Shown: positions 33,761 through 42,171 of the stretch, piece after piece
Layout of the letters: each line of letters begins with the position of its first letter
Position numbering within the stretch: position 1 is the first letter of the stretch
NCBI RefSeq assembly: GCF_022865125.1
Contig: NZ_CP094828.1
Location: 2,232,001 to 2,296,000 of the forward strand
Direction of reading: 5' to 3'
Source: Acuticoccus sp. I52.16.1
GTDB lineage: Bacteria > Pseudomonadota > Alphaproteobacteria > Rhizobiales > Amorphaceae
Length of the DNA: 64,000 nt
Made by a program: the position numbers and the translations under genes
The notes under the pieces: model-generated
Told to the model about the DNA's origin: nothing
The model's database searches: none
The model's input: the letters and a program-made list of their open reading frames with translations, nothing else

Positions 33761-35781
33761 GCGTCACCGCCATGCGCCGGCAGGGTGAAGCTGAAGGTCG
33801 CCCCCGCCGTCTCGTTGTTGCGCACGACGAGCGTGCCGCCGAAGGACTCGATCGTGGCACGGCAGATCTGGAGTCCCATACCCATTCCCCCAGGCTTGGT
33901 GGTGAAGAACGCGTCGAACAGGCGGCCGATGTGCTCCGGGTCGATGCCGGACCCACGGTCCTCGATCTCGACGGTGAGGCCCTTGTCGTCGCCTGTGACG
34001 TCCACCGTCACGACGCGCTCTGCGGGCGGTGTATCGCGCATCGCCTGCACCGCGTTGACCACCAGGTTGACGACGACCTGTTGCAGCTCGATCCGGTCCG
34101 CTTCCACGGGCGGCAGGCCGGGCGCGACCCGCACCTCCGCCCGCGTCCGGTTCACCTTCAGCTCCCGCTCGACGAGGGCGACGGCGGAGTGCACGGCCTC
34201 GTCGAGGTCGACCGGCGTGACGACGCGGCGCCCCTTGACGAGCTGCTCGCGCGTGCGGCGCAGAATCCCGCTCGCCCGCTCGGCGTTGCCCGCCACCCGC
34301 GCGAGGGCACGCTTGGCGGAGCCGAGGTCCGGCGGGTCGCGTTCCAGCCAGCGCGCCGCGGTCTGCGCATCCATCATCACTGCGCCGATCGGCTGGTTCA
34401 GTTCGTGCGCGATCGAGGCGGAGAGGGCGCCGAGCGTCGCGGCGCGGTTGGCGCGCGCCAGCTCCTCCTGCGCGGCGAGCAGAAGCTCCTGCGCGCGGTC
34501 ACGTGCCGTCACGTCGATCATGCCGACGAGGACGTGGCAGCGCCCGTCCGGCGCCGCGATCTGCGAGACGCCGAAGAGCACGTTGACGGTGCGACCGTCG
34601 AGGACCGGCAATTCCGCCTCGGCCTCGATCGTCTCGCGGCACTCCACGAGCGCATAGTAGCGGTCGATGTCCTCCGGGGTGCGGCTGCGCATCAGCCGCC
34701 CCTCGCGCGCCAGAAGCGCCTCGCGGTCCTTCGCGCCGAAGAGCTGGACCGCGGCGCGGTTCGCATCGAGGATCCGCAGCGCCCCGACGCAGCGGTCGAA
34801 GGCTTGCGGGTTGGCCATGAGGTAACCGGTGCCGTCCCCGTTGCCGGCGATACGTGCCTCGGCGAGGGCCGCGGCCACGCCGGTGATGTCCAGCTCGAGC
34901 ATGGCGACGTGGGTCTGCTCGAAGGCCGATCGGTAGCGCCGCTCGCTGCGGGCGAGCTCCGCCGTGCGCTCCGCGACCCGCGCCTCGAGCGTCTGGTTCG
35001 TCGCCCGCACGGCCAGCTGCGCCCGCATTTCTTCGTCGATATCGGTCGCGACGCCGGCCCATTTGACGATTTGCCCGGTCTCCGCGCGCAGAGGTGACGC
35101 GCTGAGTTGGAGCCAGCGATAGCTTCCATCGGTGATCCGCAGCCGGCGGTAGAACTCGAACGGCTCGCCTTCGCGAATCGACTCCGTCCACTGGTCCACT
35201 GCGGTCGGCCGCTCCTCGGGATGGAACCAGTCGAGGAAAGCGAGACCGTCCGCCGCGAGCCCGTCGGCGATCGGCGCCCCGGTCATCTCCGTCCACCGCC
35301 GGCTGAGATAGACGATGCGCCCGTCGGGCAGAGCCTGCCACAGGATCTGCGGCACGGTGTCGGCCATGATCCGGAGGTTCTGCTCGCTCTCGGCGAGCGC
35401 GGTGCGCGTCTGATGCAGGCTGAGCCGGCTGAGGAGGAGCGCCGCGGTCAAGGCGATGGCGACCAGAGCGACGAGGAGGCGTCCGATATTGCCGGCGTCC
35501 ATGGAGCCGACGTGCGTCGCCAGGAACGACACGACGGCGAGCGTCCCGCAGACGATCGCCGCCACCACGACGACAGGCCGCCCGCCGGCGACCGCCCCGA
35601 GAACGAGGACGAGCGCATAGAGGACCGCGATCGCGCTCTCGTAGCCGCTGACGGTGTCGAACGCGAACACCGCGGCGGCCAGCGCCAGGGCGACGCCCGC
35701 CGGAACCAGACGCGCGAGGCGCCCGCGCTGCGCCGCCGCCGGTCCCGCGGCTCGTGGCGGCGGATCCGCCCGCTTCAACAC
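33757..35781 (-). CDS. membrane PAS-domain sensor histidine kinase
   Basis: 674 residues. Four membrane helices lie at about residues 23-41, 48-66, 70-88 and 98-118. A PAS/PAC domain covers about 130-255, a coiled linker about 250-285 and a second PAS about 285-430. The phospho-acceptor is H459 in SASIAHELNQPIGAVM, typical of the FixL/TodS-like class. The ATPase domain has N577, DRGSGID (608-614) and GMGMGL (632-637). There is no obvious heme-binding PAS signature, so oxygen sensing cannot be assumed. The start is GTG at 35781 with no strong ribosome site; TTG 35778 is adjacent. Confidence 0.92.
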   Translation of the reverse strand: MLKRADPPPRAAGPAAAQRGRLARLVPAGVALALAAAVFAFDTVSGYESAIAVLYALVLVLGAVAGGRPVVVVAAIVCGTLAVVSFLATHVGSMDAGNIGRLLVALVAIALTAALLLSRLSLHQTRTALAESEQNLRIMADTVPQILWQALPDGRIVYLSRRWTEMTGAPIADGLAADGLAFLDWFHPEERPTAVDQWTESIREGEPFEFYRRLRITDGSYRWLQLSASPLRAETGQIVKWAGVATDIDEEMRAQLAVRATNQTLEARVAERTAELARSERRYRSAFEQTHVAMLELDITGVAAALAEARIAGNGDGTGYLMANPQAFDRCVGALRILDANRAAVQLFGAKDREALLAREGRLMRSRTPEDIDRYYALVECRETIEAEAELPVLDGRTVNVLFGVSQIAAPDGRCHVLVGMIDVTARDRAQELLLAAQEELARANRAATLGALSASIAHELNQPIGAVMMDAQTAARWLERDPPDLGSAKRALARVAGNAERASGILRRTREQLVKGRRVVTPVDLDEAVHSAVALVERELKVNRTRAEVRVAPGLPPVEADRIELQQVVVNLVVNAVQAMRDTPPAERVVTVDVTGDDKGLTVEIEDRGSGIDPEHIGRLFDAFFTTKPGGMGMGLQICRATIESFGGTLVVRNNETAGATFSFTLPAHGGDA

Positions 35782-35946
35782 GGGACCTCGCCCGCGGGCG
35801 CCGCATCGCGCTCGGGACGTGTCTCTGTCGTCCGATCAGATTGTGCGGGTGCGCGCATCCAGATCCGTTCCATCCGTCGCCACGAACGACTGCCGGCGAG
35901 CAGGCGTCCGCGCTCCCAACAAGGCACATCGAAATTGCGAACAACC

Positions 35947-35962
35947 AACCTATACATAGGTT
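35947..35962. promoter_or_regulatory. perfect dyad upstream of the histidine kinase gene
   Basis: AACCTAT-AC-ATAGGTT is a perfect 7-bp inverted repeat in the AT-richer part of the 229-bp gap between the kinase start (35781) and the LysR gene end (36011). It is 166 bases before the kinase gene. It may be an operator of the two-component operon. I do not recognise the binding family. Confidence 0.4.
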
Positions 35963-36010
35963 CGACTTGATGGGCGGCGGCCGGTCGCCCTGCGTCCGAC
36001 CCGCGCCGGG

Positions 36011-36916
36011 TCACCGTTCCTCGCCCCGGCCGAGGTCCCGCGCCAGTGCGACGAACGCCTTCATCGCGGCGGAGGCGTTCCGGCGGCCTGGATAGTAGAG
36101 GCAGAGGTCGGACTGCGGCGGGGTCCAATCCTCGAGGACGCGGATCAGCCGGCCCGCCTCGATGTCGTCCCGAACGTCGGCCTCCATGAGATAGCCGAGC
36201 CCGACCCCCTCCATCACCGCGATCCGCGCCAGCGACGCTTCGTCCAGGGTGATCGGCGCGGCGACGTCGACTTGTGCCGCCCGCCCGTCCTTCTCGAAAT
36301 GCCATCGGTAGAGCGCGCCGTTCGGCAGGCGGACGCGGATGCAGCGGTGGGCGGCGAGATCGCCCGGGATGCGAGGCCGGTCGTGCTCCTCGAAATAACG
36401 CGGCGCGCCGACGACGGCGGACCGTTGCCGCCGTCCGAGCGGCACGGCGATCATGTCGCTCGGGACGAGGCCGCCCGCGCGCACGCCGAGGTCGAACCCT
36501 TCGGCGACGATATCGACCAGCCTTCCCTCGGTGACGAGGTCGATATGGACCGCGGGATGCCGCCGGATGAACGCCAGCACGAGGGGAGAGAGGATCTCGC
36601 GCGCGGCGGTCGCGAAGGTGTTGATGCGCAGGATGCCGGACGGGGTCGACTGCTGGGCCCGTACGGAGTCCATCGCGCCGTGGATTTCCTGAAGCGGGCC
36701 GGCGACCTCATCGACGAACGCCCGGCCGGCGCCGGTGAGCGAGACGCTGCGTGTGGTCCGATTGAAGAGGCGGACGCCTAGGGCGGCCTCGAGCTTGGCG
36801 ATCACGTTGCTGAGCGCGGTCGTCGACATGCCGAGATCGAGCGCGGCCGCCCGGAACGAGCCCCTGCGCGCGATGGCGACGACGGCGTCGAGGTCGTTCA
36901 GTCCCGGGCGATACAT
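36011..36916 (-). CDS. LysR-family transcriptional regulator
   Basis: 301 residues. The N-terminal HTH is [60 protein letters not shown]. It is followed by a LysR substrate-binding domain with [15 protein letters not shown], typical of the AaeR/PecT-like group linked to oxidoreductases. It is divergent from an NTF2-like gene and an SDR gene across 100 bases that contain a perfect dyad. Those two genes are the likely targets. Confidence 0.92.
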   Translation of the reverse strand: MYRPGLNDLDAVVAIARRGSFRAAALDLGMSTTALSNVIAKLEAALGVRLFNRTTRSVSLTGAGRAFVDEVAGPLQEIHGAMDSVRAQQSTPSGILRINTFATAAREILSPLVLAFIRRHPAVHIDLVTEGRLVDIVAEGFDLGVRAGGLVPSDMIAVPLGRRQRSAVVGAPRYFEEHDRPRIPGDLAAHRCIRVRLPNGALYRWHFEKDGRAAQVDVAAPITLDEASLARIAVMEGVGLGYLMEADVRDDIEAGRLIRVLEDWTPPQSDLCLYYPGRRNASAAMKAFVALARDLGRGEER

Positions 36917-36961
36917 TATCCCGCCTTAAGCAATAAGACATCCACATTTGTCCCGCTTATA

Positions 36962-36975
36962 TGGACGATTGTCCA
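36962..36975. promoter_or_regulatory. dyad in the LysR / NTF2-SDR divergent promoter
   Basis: TGGAC-GATT-GTCCA is a perfect 5-bp inverted repeat midway in the 100-bp divergent region, 42 bases before the NTF2-like start. LysR proteins usually bind T-N11-A dyads here; this element (T-N12-A) is a candidate. The surrounding sequence is the AT-richest of the locus. Confidence 0.4.
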
Positions 36976-37016
36976 GCCCTAGCTCTCGGTCCCACCTCCA
37001 TGGAAAGGACCGAGCC

Positions 37017-37340
37017 ATGACCTTGCCACCGCCCATCCGCACCTACTTCGATGCCGACGGGACGCCCGACGGGGCGGCCCCCATGAGCGCGTTCGCGAGG
37101 GACGCGGCCGTCCACGACGAAGGGCGCACCCACAGCGGCTCCAAGGCGATCGAGACCTGGTGGCGGAGCGCCAAGGCCGAGACCCGACATACGGCGGTGC
37201 CGACCGCGGTCACCGAACGGGGCGACGTCACCGAGGTCCGCGCGACGGTGTCCGGCGACTTCCCGGGAAGTCCCGCCGAGTTGACGTTCGTGTTTCGCGT
37301 CGATGACGGGCGCATCGTCGACCTGAGGATCGGCGCATGA
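37017..37340 (+). CDS. SnoaL/NTF2-like polyketide-cyclase-fold protein
   Basis: 107 residues of the NTF2-like alpha+beta fold, with the pattern [46 protein letters not shown] and an ending [20 protein letters not shown]. Such small proteins are enzymes (isomerases, cyclases) or ligand binders; no specific activity can be given. ATG 37017 has GAAAGGA 12-16 bases upstream. Its stop overlaps the SDR start (ATGA), so the two are a translationally coupled pair, probably under the divergent LysR protein. Confidence 0.82.
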   Translation: MTLPPPIRTYFDADGTPDGAAPMSAFARDAAVHDEGRTHSGSKAIETWWRSAKAETRHTAVPTAVTERGDVTEVRATVSGDFPGSPAELTFVFRVDDGRIVDLRIGA

Positions 37341-38116
37341 CCGAGTTTGTCAGCCTCGCGGGGCGACGCGCCCTTGTCACCTCCGGCACGCGCGGGGCCG
37401 GGGCGGCGACCGTCGCCCTGTTCCGCGATCTGGGCGCGCAGGTGCTGACGGCCGCCCGGTCGCGCCCGTCGGCGCTGCCGGACGAGATGTTCGTCGCCGC
37501 CGACCTGACGACCCCCGAGGGATGCGCCACTCTCGCGAAGGCGGCGCAGGAGCGGCTGGGCGGTGTCGACATCCTGGTCCACATGCTCGGCGGCTCCTCC
37601 GCCCCGGCCGGCGGCTTCGCTGCGCTGGCGGACAGCCAGTGGGAGGTCGAGCTCGCCATCAACCTGATGGCGGCGGTCCGGCTCGACAGGACGCTCGTGC
37701 CGGCGATGGTGGCCGGGGGGCGCGGCGTGGTGATCCACGTCACCTCGATCCAGCTCCGGCTTCCGCTGCCGGAATCGACCACGGCGTATGCCGCCGCGAA
37801 GGCCGCGCTGGCGACCTACAGCAAGAGCCTCTCGAAGGAGGTTTCGCCGAAGGGCGTTCGCGTCGTGCGCGTCTCGCCCGGCTGGATCGAGACCGAAAGC
37901 GCCGTGCGCCTCGCCGCGCGCCTTGCCCAGGAAGCCGGCACCGACCTCGAAGGCGGCAAGCGGCTCATCATGGACGCGCTCGGCGGCATCCCGCTCGGCC
38001 GCCCGTCCAAGCCGGAAGAGGTGGCGAACCTGTGCGCCTTCCTCGCCTCCGACCGGGCGGCGTCGATCACCGGAAGCGAGTACGTGATCGACGGCGGCAC
38101 CATCCCCACGACGTGA
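37337..38116 (+). CDS. SDR family oxidoreductase
   Basis: 259 residues of the classical short-chain dehydrogenase fold. The cofactor loop reads [14 protein letters not shown], a variant of TGxxxGxG with Ser for the first Gly. The catalytic Ser and Tyr-Lys are in [23 protein letters not shown]. The C-terminus [39 protein letters not shown] is standard. The substrate is unknown. It is coupled to the upstream NTF2-like gene by a four-base overlap. Confidence 0.9.
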   Translation: MTEFVSLAGRRALVTSGTRGAGAATVALFRDLGAQVLTAARSRPSALPDEMFVAADLTTPEGCATLAKAAQERLGGVDILVHMLGGSSAPAGGFAALADSQWEVELAINLMAAVRLDRTLVPAMVAGGRGVVIHVTSIQLRLPLPESTTAYAAAKAALATYSKSLSKEVSPKGVRVVRVSPGWIETESAVRLAARLAQEAGTDLEGGKRLIMDALGGIPLGRPSKPEEVANLCAFLASDRAASITGSEYVIDGGTIPTT

Positions 38117-38151
38117 ACGACGATGCCGCGGACGCCGGGTCGACGAGACGC

Positions 38152-38173
38152 GGCCCCCACGGACTTGGGGGCC
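38152..38173 (+). terminator. hairpin after the SDR gene
   Basis: GGCCCCCA-CGGACT-TGGGGGCC is a perfect 8-bp stem with a six-base loop, 36 bases past the SDR stop codon. No T-tract follows, but stability is high. It probably separates the NTF2-SDR unit from the glycosyltransferase cluster. The remaining bases up to 38361 are non-coding and include an AT-rich block near 38312-38345 with TTGACT, a plausible promoter zone. Confidence 0.5.
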
Positions 38174-38361
38174 GTCATCCCGGAGTGACGCGGCGAACAC
38201 CTTTGGGCTGCTCGCATCGATGCGGGGCCCGTCCCCGCGACACGGTCCGGAAGACTGTCCTCGCGTCGGCTTCGAAAAAACTCGGCCACGAACTCGGGCA
38301 CATGCGACCGATTGACTTCTTTGAAATACTTTAAAGATCGAAAATCGCCCGACACGCGTTC

Positions 38362-39567
38362 ATGAACGCTGGCAGAAATTCACGTCTGCCGTCCACGAGA
38401 TGGGTTCTGACGTTCATGTTTCTCGAGCTTGCTGTACCGGACGGGTCGATTTCGCCGAACGCTCGCGCCGCCCCGGATGCGTCGCGGCTACTGGCGCTAC
38501 CACGCCTGCGCGAGATGCTGTCGGCCGCGCCCTACCTGGGGCGGGTGGAGGTCGTGAGTTGCGACCTCTTCGCCTTTCGTCTGGGCCTCGGGGCGATCGT
38601 CTGCGTGCCGGCATGCAACGAGGAAGTGCTGCTGCCGTCGTGTCTCGAGGCGCTCGGCACCGCGCTACGGGCGGCCGACGCGGGCGCCGTCATCGTCGTC
38701 AACAACTCCTGCGACGCATCGGCCGAGATCGTGCGCCGGTGGGCCGCGACGGCGGGGGCGCCGGTGGTGTGCTGCGAGGTTCGCCTCTCGCCACCGGCCG
38801 ACACGGTGGCGATCGCCCGCCGCCTCGCGCTCGATCTCGCCGAAGCCAGCGCGTCGCGCGATGCGGTCCTCCTGTCGACCGACGCCGACACGCAGGTCCC
38901 CGCCGACTGGATCGTCCGGATGGCGGCGTTGATCCGTGGAGGTGCCGCGCTGGTGTCCGCCGGCATCACGGTCGACGAAGAGGAGGCGTCCGCGCTGCCG
39001 CCCGCCGTTCGCCGGGCCGGGCGCGTGGAGAGCGAGCTGGCGCAGGCATATCAGGCGATTTGGGAACGCCTGGTCGCGCCTGAGCCGTGCGCGCTGCTGA
39101 TCGCAGCGGGCGGCGCGAACATGGCCGTCGGTGCGCGCGCCTACCGCGCCGTCGGATGCCTTCCGACGAACCAGCGCAACGAGGACCGCGCGCTGACCGA
39201 GGCGATCCTGGCGGCCGGGCTCCCGGTCCGGGTGGATCGGTCGATCGCCGTCGTCACGTCCCTGCGTACCGAGGCGAGGGCCCCGCACGGCATGGCCGAC
39301 GCGATCGCTCGGCGATGCCGGGACCCCGACCCGCCTGTCGACGGGTTGCTGGTCCCGTTCGCGCTCTTCCTCGAGCGGGCGCTCGCCCATGCCGCGGGAA
39401 CGGGCACGTTGCTGCGCGGCGCGGACCGACCCCTCCGCTTGAGCGAAGCCTCAAGCGCGCTCACCGCGGCGCGCACCTACCTGGCACACCTGGAGACCGC
39501 GCATGCCGGCCTGCCTATCGACATCGCTCGGGCGACCCTCGCGGCGGGCGGACCGGCGCATGGATGA
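38362..39567 (+). CDS. GT2-type glycosyltransferase (first gene of a four-gene cluster)
   Basis: Up to 401 residues. A GT-A fold domain covers about residues 79-290: IVCVPACNEEVLLPSCLEAL at the nucleotide-sugar entry, IVVNNSCDASAEIVRRW, then the DxD-type metal motif in LLSTDADTQVPADWI and a likely catalytic acidic block in TNQRNEDRALTEAI. No transmembrane segment is evident. The first 75 residues have no recognised domain; ATG 38416 (MFLELAVPDG) is an alternative start. The sugar donor and acceptor are unknown. The end overlaps the acyl-CoA dehydrogenase-like gene by eight bases. Confidence 0.82.
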   Translation: MNAGRNSRLPSTRWVLTFMFLELAVPDGSISPNARAAPDASRLLALPRLREMLSAAPYLGRVEVVSCDLFAFRLGLGAIVCVPACNEEVLLPSCLEALGTALRAADAGAVIVVNNSCDASAEIVRRWAATAGAPVVCCEVRLSPPADTVAIARRLALDLAEASASRDAVLLSTDADTQVPADWIVRMAALIRGGAALVSAGITVDEEEASALPPAVRRAGRVESELAQAYQAIWERLVAPEPCALLIAAGGANMAVGARAYRAVGCLPTNQRNEDRALTEAILAAGLPVRVDRSIAVVTSLRTEARAPHGMADAIARRCRDPDPPVDGLLVPFALFLERALAHAAGTGTLLRGADRPLRLSEASSALTAARTYLAHLETAHAGLPIDIARATLAAGGPAHG

Positions 39568-40729
39568 CCTTCTGCCGCCCGGCGTGCTCGCCCGGATCGC
39601 GAGCCGCGCCGGAGAGGCCGAGGCCACCTGCGACCTCGCCGAGGATCTTGCCGCGCTCACGGAACTCGGCGTCCTCATGGCGCCGCTGCCCGCGGGGGAG
39701 GACGGCATCGGTCTCGGCACCGAGCCGGGCGGTACGGCCGCCTGCGTCGATCTCCTCGTGCGCATCGGCGCGGCGAATCTCTCGCTGGCGCGGCTCATGG
39801 AGGGGCACGTCAACGCCGTGAAGCTCGTCGTGCTCTACGGCACGCCGGCGACGCGGACCCGGGCGTTCGCGATCGTACGTTCCGGCGGGCTGCTCGGCGT
39901 CTGGGGCGCCGACGCCGCCACGCCCGTCGCGCTCCGGAGCGATTGTGGCGGGTTGGTCCTGGCGGGGGCCAAGCGTTTCGCGTCGGGCCTCGGCAACGTC
40001 GCTGCGGCCCTCGTTACTGCGGCGTCCCCGAGCGGTGACGGGCCGCAGCTCATTCTCGTGCCGGCCGACGATGCGGCCCGCGCCGACGCCTCCGTGTGGC
40101 GGCAGTCCGGCATGCGGGCGACGCGGTCCGGCATATACGTGCTCGACGGACTGCGCATCGAGCCCGATATGCTGGTCGGTCGCCCCGGCGATCTCCTGCG
40201 CGAGCCGTACTTCGAGGGTGGCGTCTGGCGCTACTGCGCGGCGCATCTGGGCGGAGCGCAGGCGCTCTACCGGGCGATGGTCCGCCGCCTCGTCGAAACC
40301 GGCCGGGCGGACGACCCGCATCAAGCACGGCGCGTGTTCGAGGCGGCGAGCGCGTGTGAGACGGCGCGGCTGTGGATCGAAAGCGCGGCCGCCAAGGTCG
40401 AGGGGCAGGGTGCGGCACCGGTCGAGCCCGAGGCTGCCGCGGCCTATGCGCTGATGGCGCGCGAGGCGACCGAGACCGCCTGCCTGACGGTGATGGACCG
40501 GACGGAGCGGGCGCTCGGCACCGCCGCGTTCGAGGAGGGCGACGTGGATCGGATCCGCCGCGACCTGTCGCTGTTCCTGCGCCAGGCCGCACCCGACGCG
40601 AAGCGGGCGCGCGCGGCGCGAACGCTCGTCGCCACGGGATGGTGCGAGACGGCCGGGTGCGAGGCGGACGGCGAACGGGTGCCATGCGTGCCGGACTTCC
40701 CGCGAGCGGCGGCGGGCGGGCGCTCGTGA
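39560..40729 (+). CDS. acyl-CoA dehydrogenase-like flavoprotein
   Basis: 389 residues with the three-part acyl-CoA dehydrogenase plan. An alpha N-domain is about residues 1-105. A beta domain follows with VWGADAATPVALRSDCGGLVLAGAKRFASGLGNVAAALV and SGMRATRSGIYVLDGLRI. The C-terminal helical domain begins near WRYCAAHLGGAQALYRAM. The SGM.AT.SG motif is the usual one after the FAD-binding strand. I cannot place a catalytic Glu with confidence, so a dehydrogenase, monooxygenase or acyl-binding role are all possible. ATG 39560 overlaps the glycosyltransferase end; the stop codon overlaps the next GTG. Confidence 0.78.
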   Translation: MDDLLPPGVLARIASRAGEAEATCDLAEDLAALTELGVLMAPLPAGEDGIGLGTEPGGTAACVDLLVRIGAANLSLARLMEGHVNAVKLVVLYGTPATRTRAFAIVRSGGLLGVWGADAATPVALRSDCGGLVLAGAKRFASGLGNVAAALVTAASPSGDGPQLILVPADDAARADASVWRQSGMRATRSGIYVLDGLRIEPDMLVGRPGDLLREPYFEGGVWRYCAAHLGGAQALYRAMVRRLVETGRADDPHQARRVFEAASACETARLWIESAAAKVEGQGAAPVEPEAAAAYALMAREATETACLTVMDRTERALGTAAFEEGDVDRIRRDLSLFLRQAAPDAKRARAARTLVATGWCETAGCEADGERVPCVPDFPRAAAGGRS

Positions 40730-41463
40730 GCGTTCCGACCCGTCCCGCGGGTGCCCTCATCGACATCGCGGCGAGCTGCCCGCCGGTCGCGATCGACGCG
40801 CTCCTCGACCCCGGCGGCCTCCTCGTCATCGCGCCGCATCCGGACGACGAGACGCTCGGCTGCGGCGCCGCGCTCGCCGCGGCGTTGGCGCGCGGCGTCC
40901 CCGTCACCGTCGCTCTCCTCACGGCGGGCGAAGGGTCGCATCCGGCTTCCCGCCGCTACCCGCCGGAGGCTTTGCGGGCGCTGCGGCGGGCGGAGTTCAC
41001 CGCCGCGCTCGCCGCCCTCTCGGCCGCGGCCGGAGGGGCGGTACCGGCGGTTCTGGAGCTAGATCTCGCCGACACGAACGTCGCCGCGGGCATCGCGCGC
41101 GCGGTCACGTCGCTCTCGGCGATCGAGGGGGTCGGCACGATCTGGTGCACCTTTCGCCACGATCCGCACTGCGACCACGCCGCCGCCGCGGCGATCGCCG
41201 GCGAGGTGGCGGCGCGCGGACGGGCGACGTTGTTCGAATATGCGGTCTGGGGCCGGTTCGGCGACGCCGGCGCCGGGCTCGACCGATCCGGCGTCCGCCC
41301 CTTCGGTCCGGGCCGGTGGGCGCCCGCCAAGCGTGCCGCCATGGACTGCTACCGCTCCCAGCTCACCCCGATGATCGACGACGATCCGGCTGGCTTCGTC
41401 ATGCCGCCCGCGCTCACGGAACATTTCGCCACCGCTCCGGAAATCTTCCTGGCGCCGCGATGA
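40726..41463 (+). CDS. PIG-L family N-deacetylase
   Basis: 245 residues of the LmbE/PIG-L zinc deacetylase fold. The N-terminal motif LLVIAPHPDDETLGCG holds H38 and D41, and FRHDPHCDHAAAA supplies H148 and H151, together the expected metal ligands and base. Members deacetylate N-acetylglucosamine-type sugars, such as in GlcNAc-PI or mycothiol synthesis. The GTG start at 40726 overlaps the previous stop codon and the end overlaps the methyltransferase ATG, so it is tightly coupled within the cluster. A deacetylated amino sugar would be a fitting substrate for the methyltransferase that follows. Confidence 0.88.
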   Translation: MSVPTRPAGALIDIAASCPPVAIDALLDPGGLLVIAPHPDDETLGCGAALAAALARGVPVTVALLTAGEGSHPASRRYPPEALRALRRAEFTAALAALSAAAGGAVPAVLELDLADTNVAAGIARAVTSLSAIEGVGTIWCTFRHDPHCDHAAAAAIAGEVAARGRATLFEYAVWGRFGDAGAGLDRSGVRPFGPGRWAPAKRAAMDCYRSQLTPMIDDDPAGFVMPPALTEHFATAPEIFLAPR

Positions 41464-42047
41464 GCGGCCGCGCCTCGATCTTCGACGCGCTCTACGTCGG
41501 CAATCCGGACCCCTGGTCCGTGCTGACGAGCCCGTACGAGCGGGGCAAGTATGCCGCGACGCTCGCCGCGCTGAGCCGCCCGGCCTACGCGGCGACGCTC
41601 GAGATCGGCTGCTCGATCGGTGTGATGACCCGTGCGCTGGGCGCCGTCAGCGGACGTGTCGTCGCGCTCGACGTGTCGGCGGTCGCGCTCGCGGCGGCGA
41701 CGACGCGATGTGCGGGGCTGCCCGTCACCTTCCTCCAGGCGGAAGTGCCGGGCGGTTGGCCGGAGGGCACCTTCGACCTCATCGTCCTGTCGGAGGTGCT
41801 CTACTTCCTCGACCCGGAGGAGGTCGCCGCCTGCGCGGCGCTCACCGCGCGAACCCTCGCGCCGGACGGGGAGGCGGTGCTCGTCAACTGGCTCGGGCCC
41901 ACGGACACGCCGCTGACCGGCGAGGCTGCGGCGGAACGGTTCGCCGCCGCCGCATCGTCAGATGGATTGACGGCGACCACCGTCGCACGCGCCCCGTTCT
42001 ACCGGATCGACCGGCTGAGCCGGGCGCCCGGGCGTACCGGCTCCTGA
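41460..42047 (+). CDS. NodS-like SAM-dependent methyltransferase
   Basis: 195 residues of class I methyltransferase fold. SIFDALYVGNPDPWSVLTSPYERGKYAATLAAL is the typical entry of the NodS/SAM family. The SAM loop is TLEIGCSIGVMTRAL (E48 to G54), followed by VVALDVSAVAL, a VTFLQAEVPGGWPEG segment and FDLIVLSEVLYFL. NodS N-methylates the deacetylated terminal glucosamine of Nod factors; related enzymes act on other amines. Its ATG overlaps the deacetylase stop (ATGA). It is the last gene of the cluster. Confidence 0.87.
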   Translation: MSGRASIFDALYVGNPDPWSVLTSPYERGKYAATLAALSRPAYAATLEIGCSIGVMTRALGAVSGRVVALDVSAVALAAATTRCAGLPVTFLQAEVPGGWPEGTFDLIVLSEVLYFLDPEEVAACAALTARTLAPDGEAVLVNWLGPTDTPLTGEAAAERFAAAASSDGLTATTVARAPFYRIDRLSRAPGRTGS

Positions 42048-42115
42048 ACGGCCGTCGGAGTGGCGCAGCTTCGTCGGTCGTGCGGGCGTGGGGGCGGCGG
42101 GATGCCAGCTATGCC

Positions 42116-42161
42116 TTGATAAATGCAACGTCACCATCCATATACCATCCATAGGGATGGT
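42116..42161 (+). promoter_or_regulatory. promoter/operator of the ribbon-helix-helix regulator
   Basis: ACCATCCATAT (42133-42143) and ACCATCCATAG (42144-42154) are tandem 11-base repeats. The inverted half GGATGGT (42155-42161) follows, making the perfect dyad ACCATCC-ATAG-GGATGGT. A -35-like TTGATA at 42116 and TATACC near 42141 place the repeats over a likely -10 region. Eleven-base spacing puts the repeats on one DNA face, as ribbon-helix-helix dimers require. Confidence 0.55.
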
Positions 42162-42171
42162 GGAGGTGGTC

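Noticed and set aside
33757-35781. Identification of the PAS kinase as FixL.
   Set aside because: The order with a FixJ-type regulator fits, but I see no convincing heme-binding PAS residues and no FixK-type box, so oxygen sensing is not supported.
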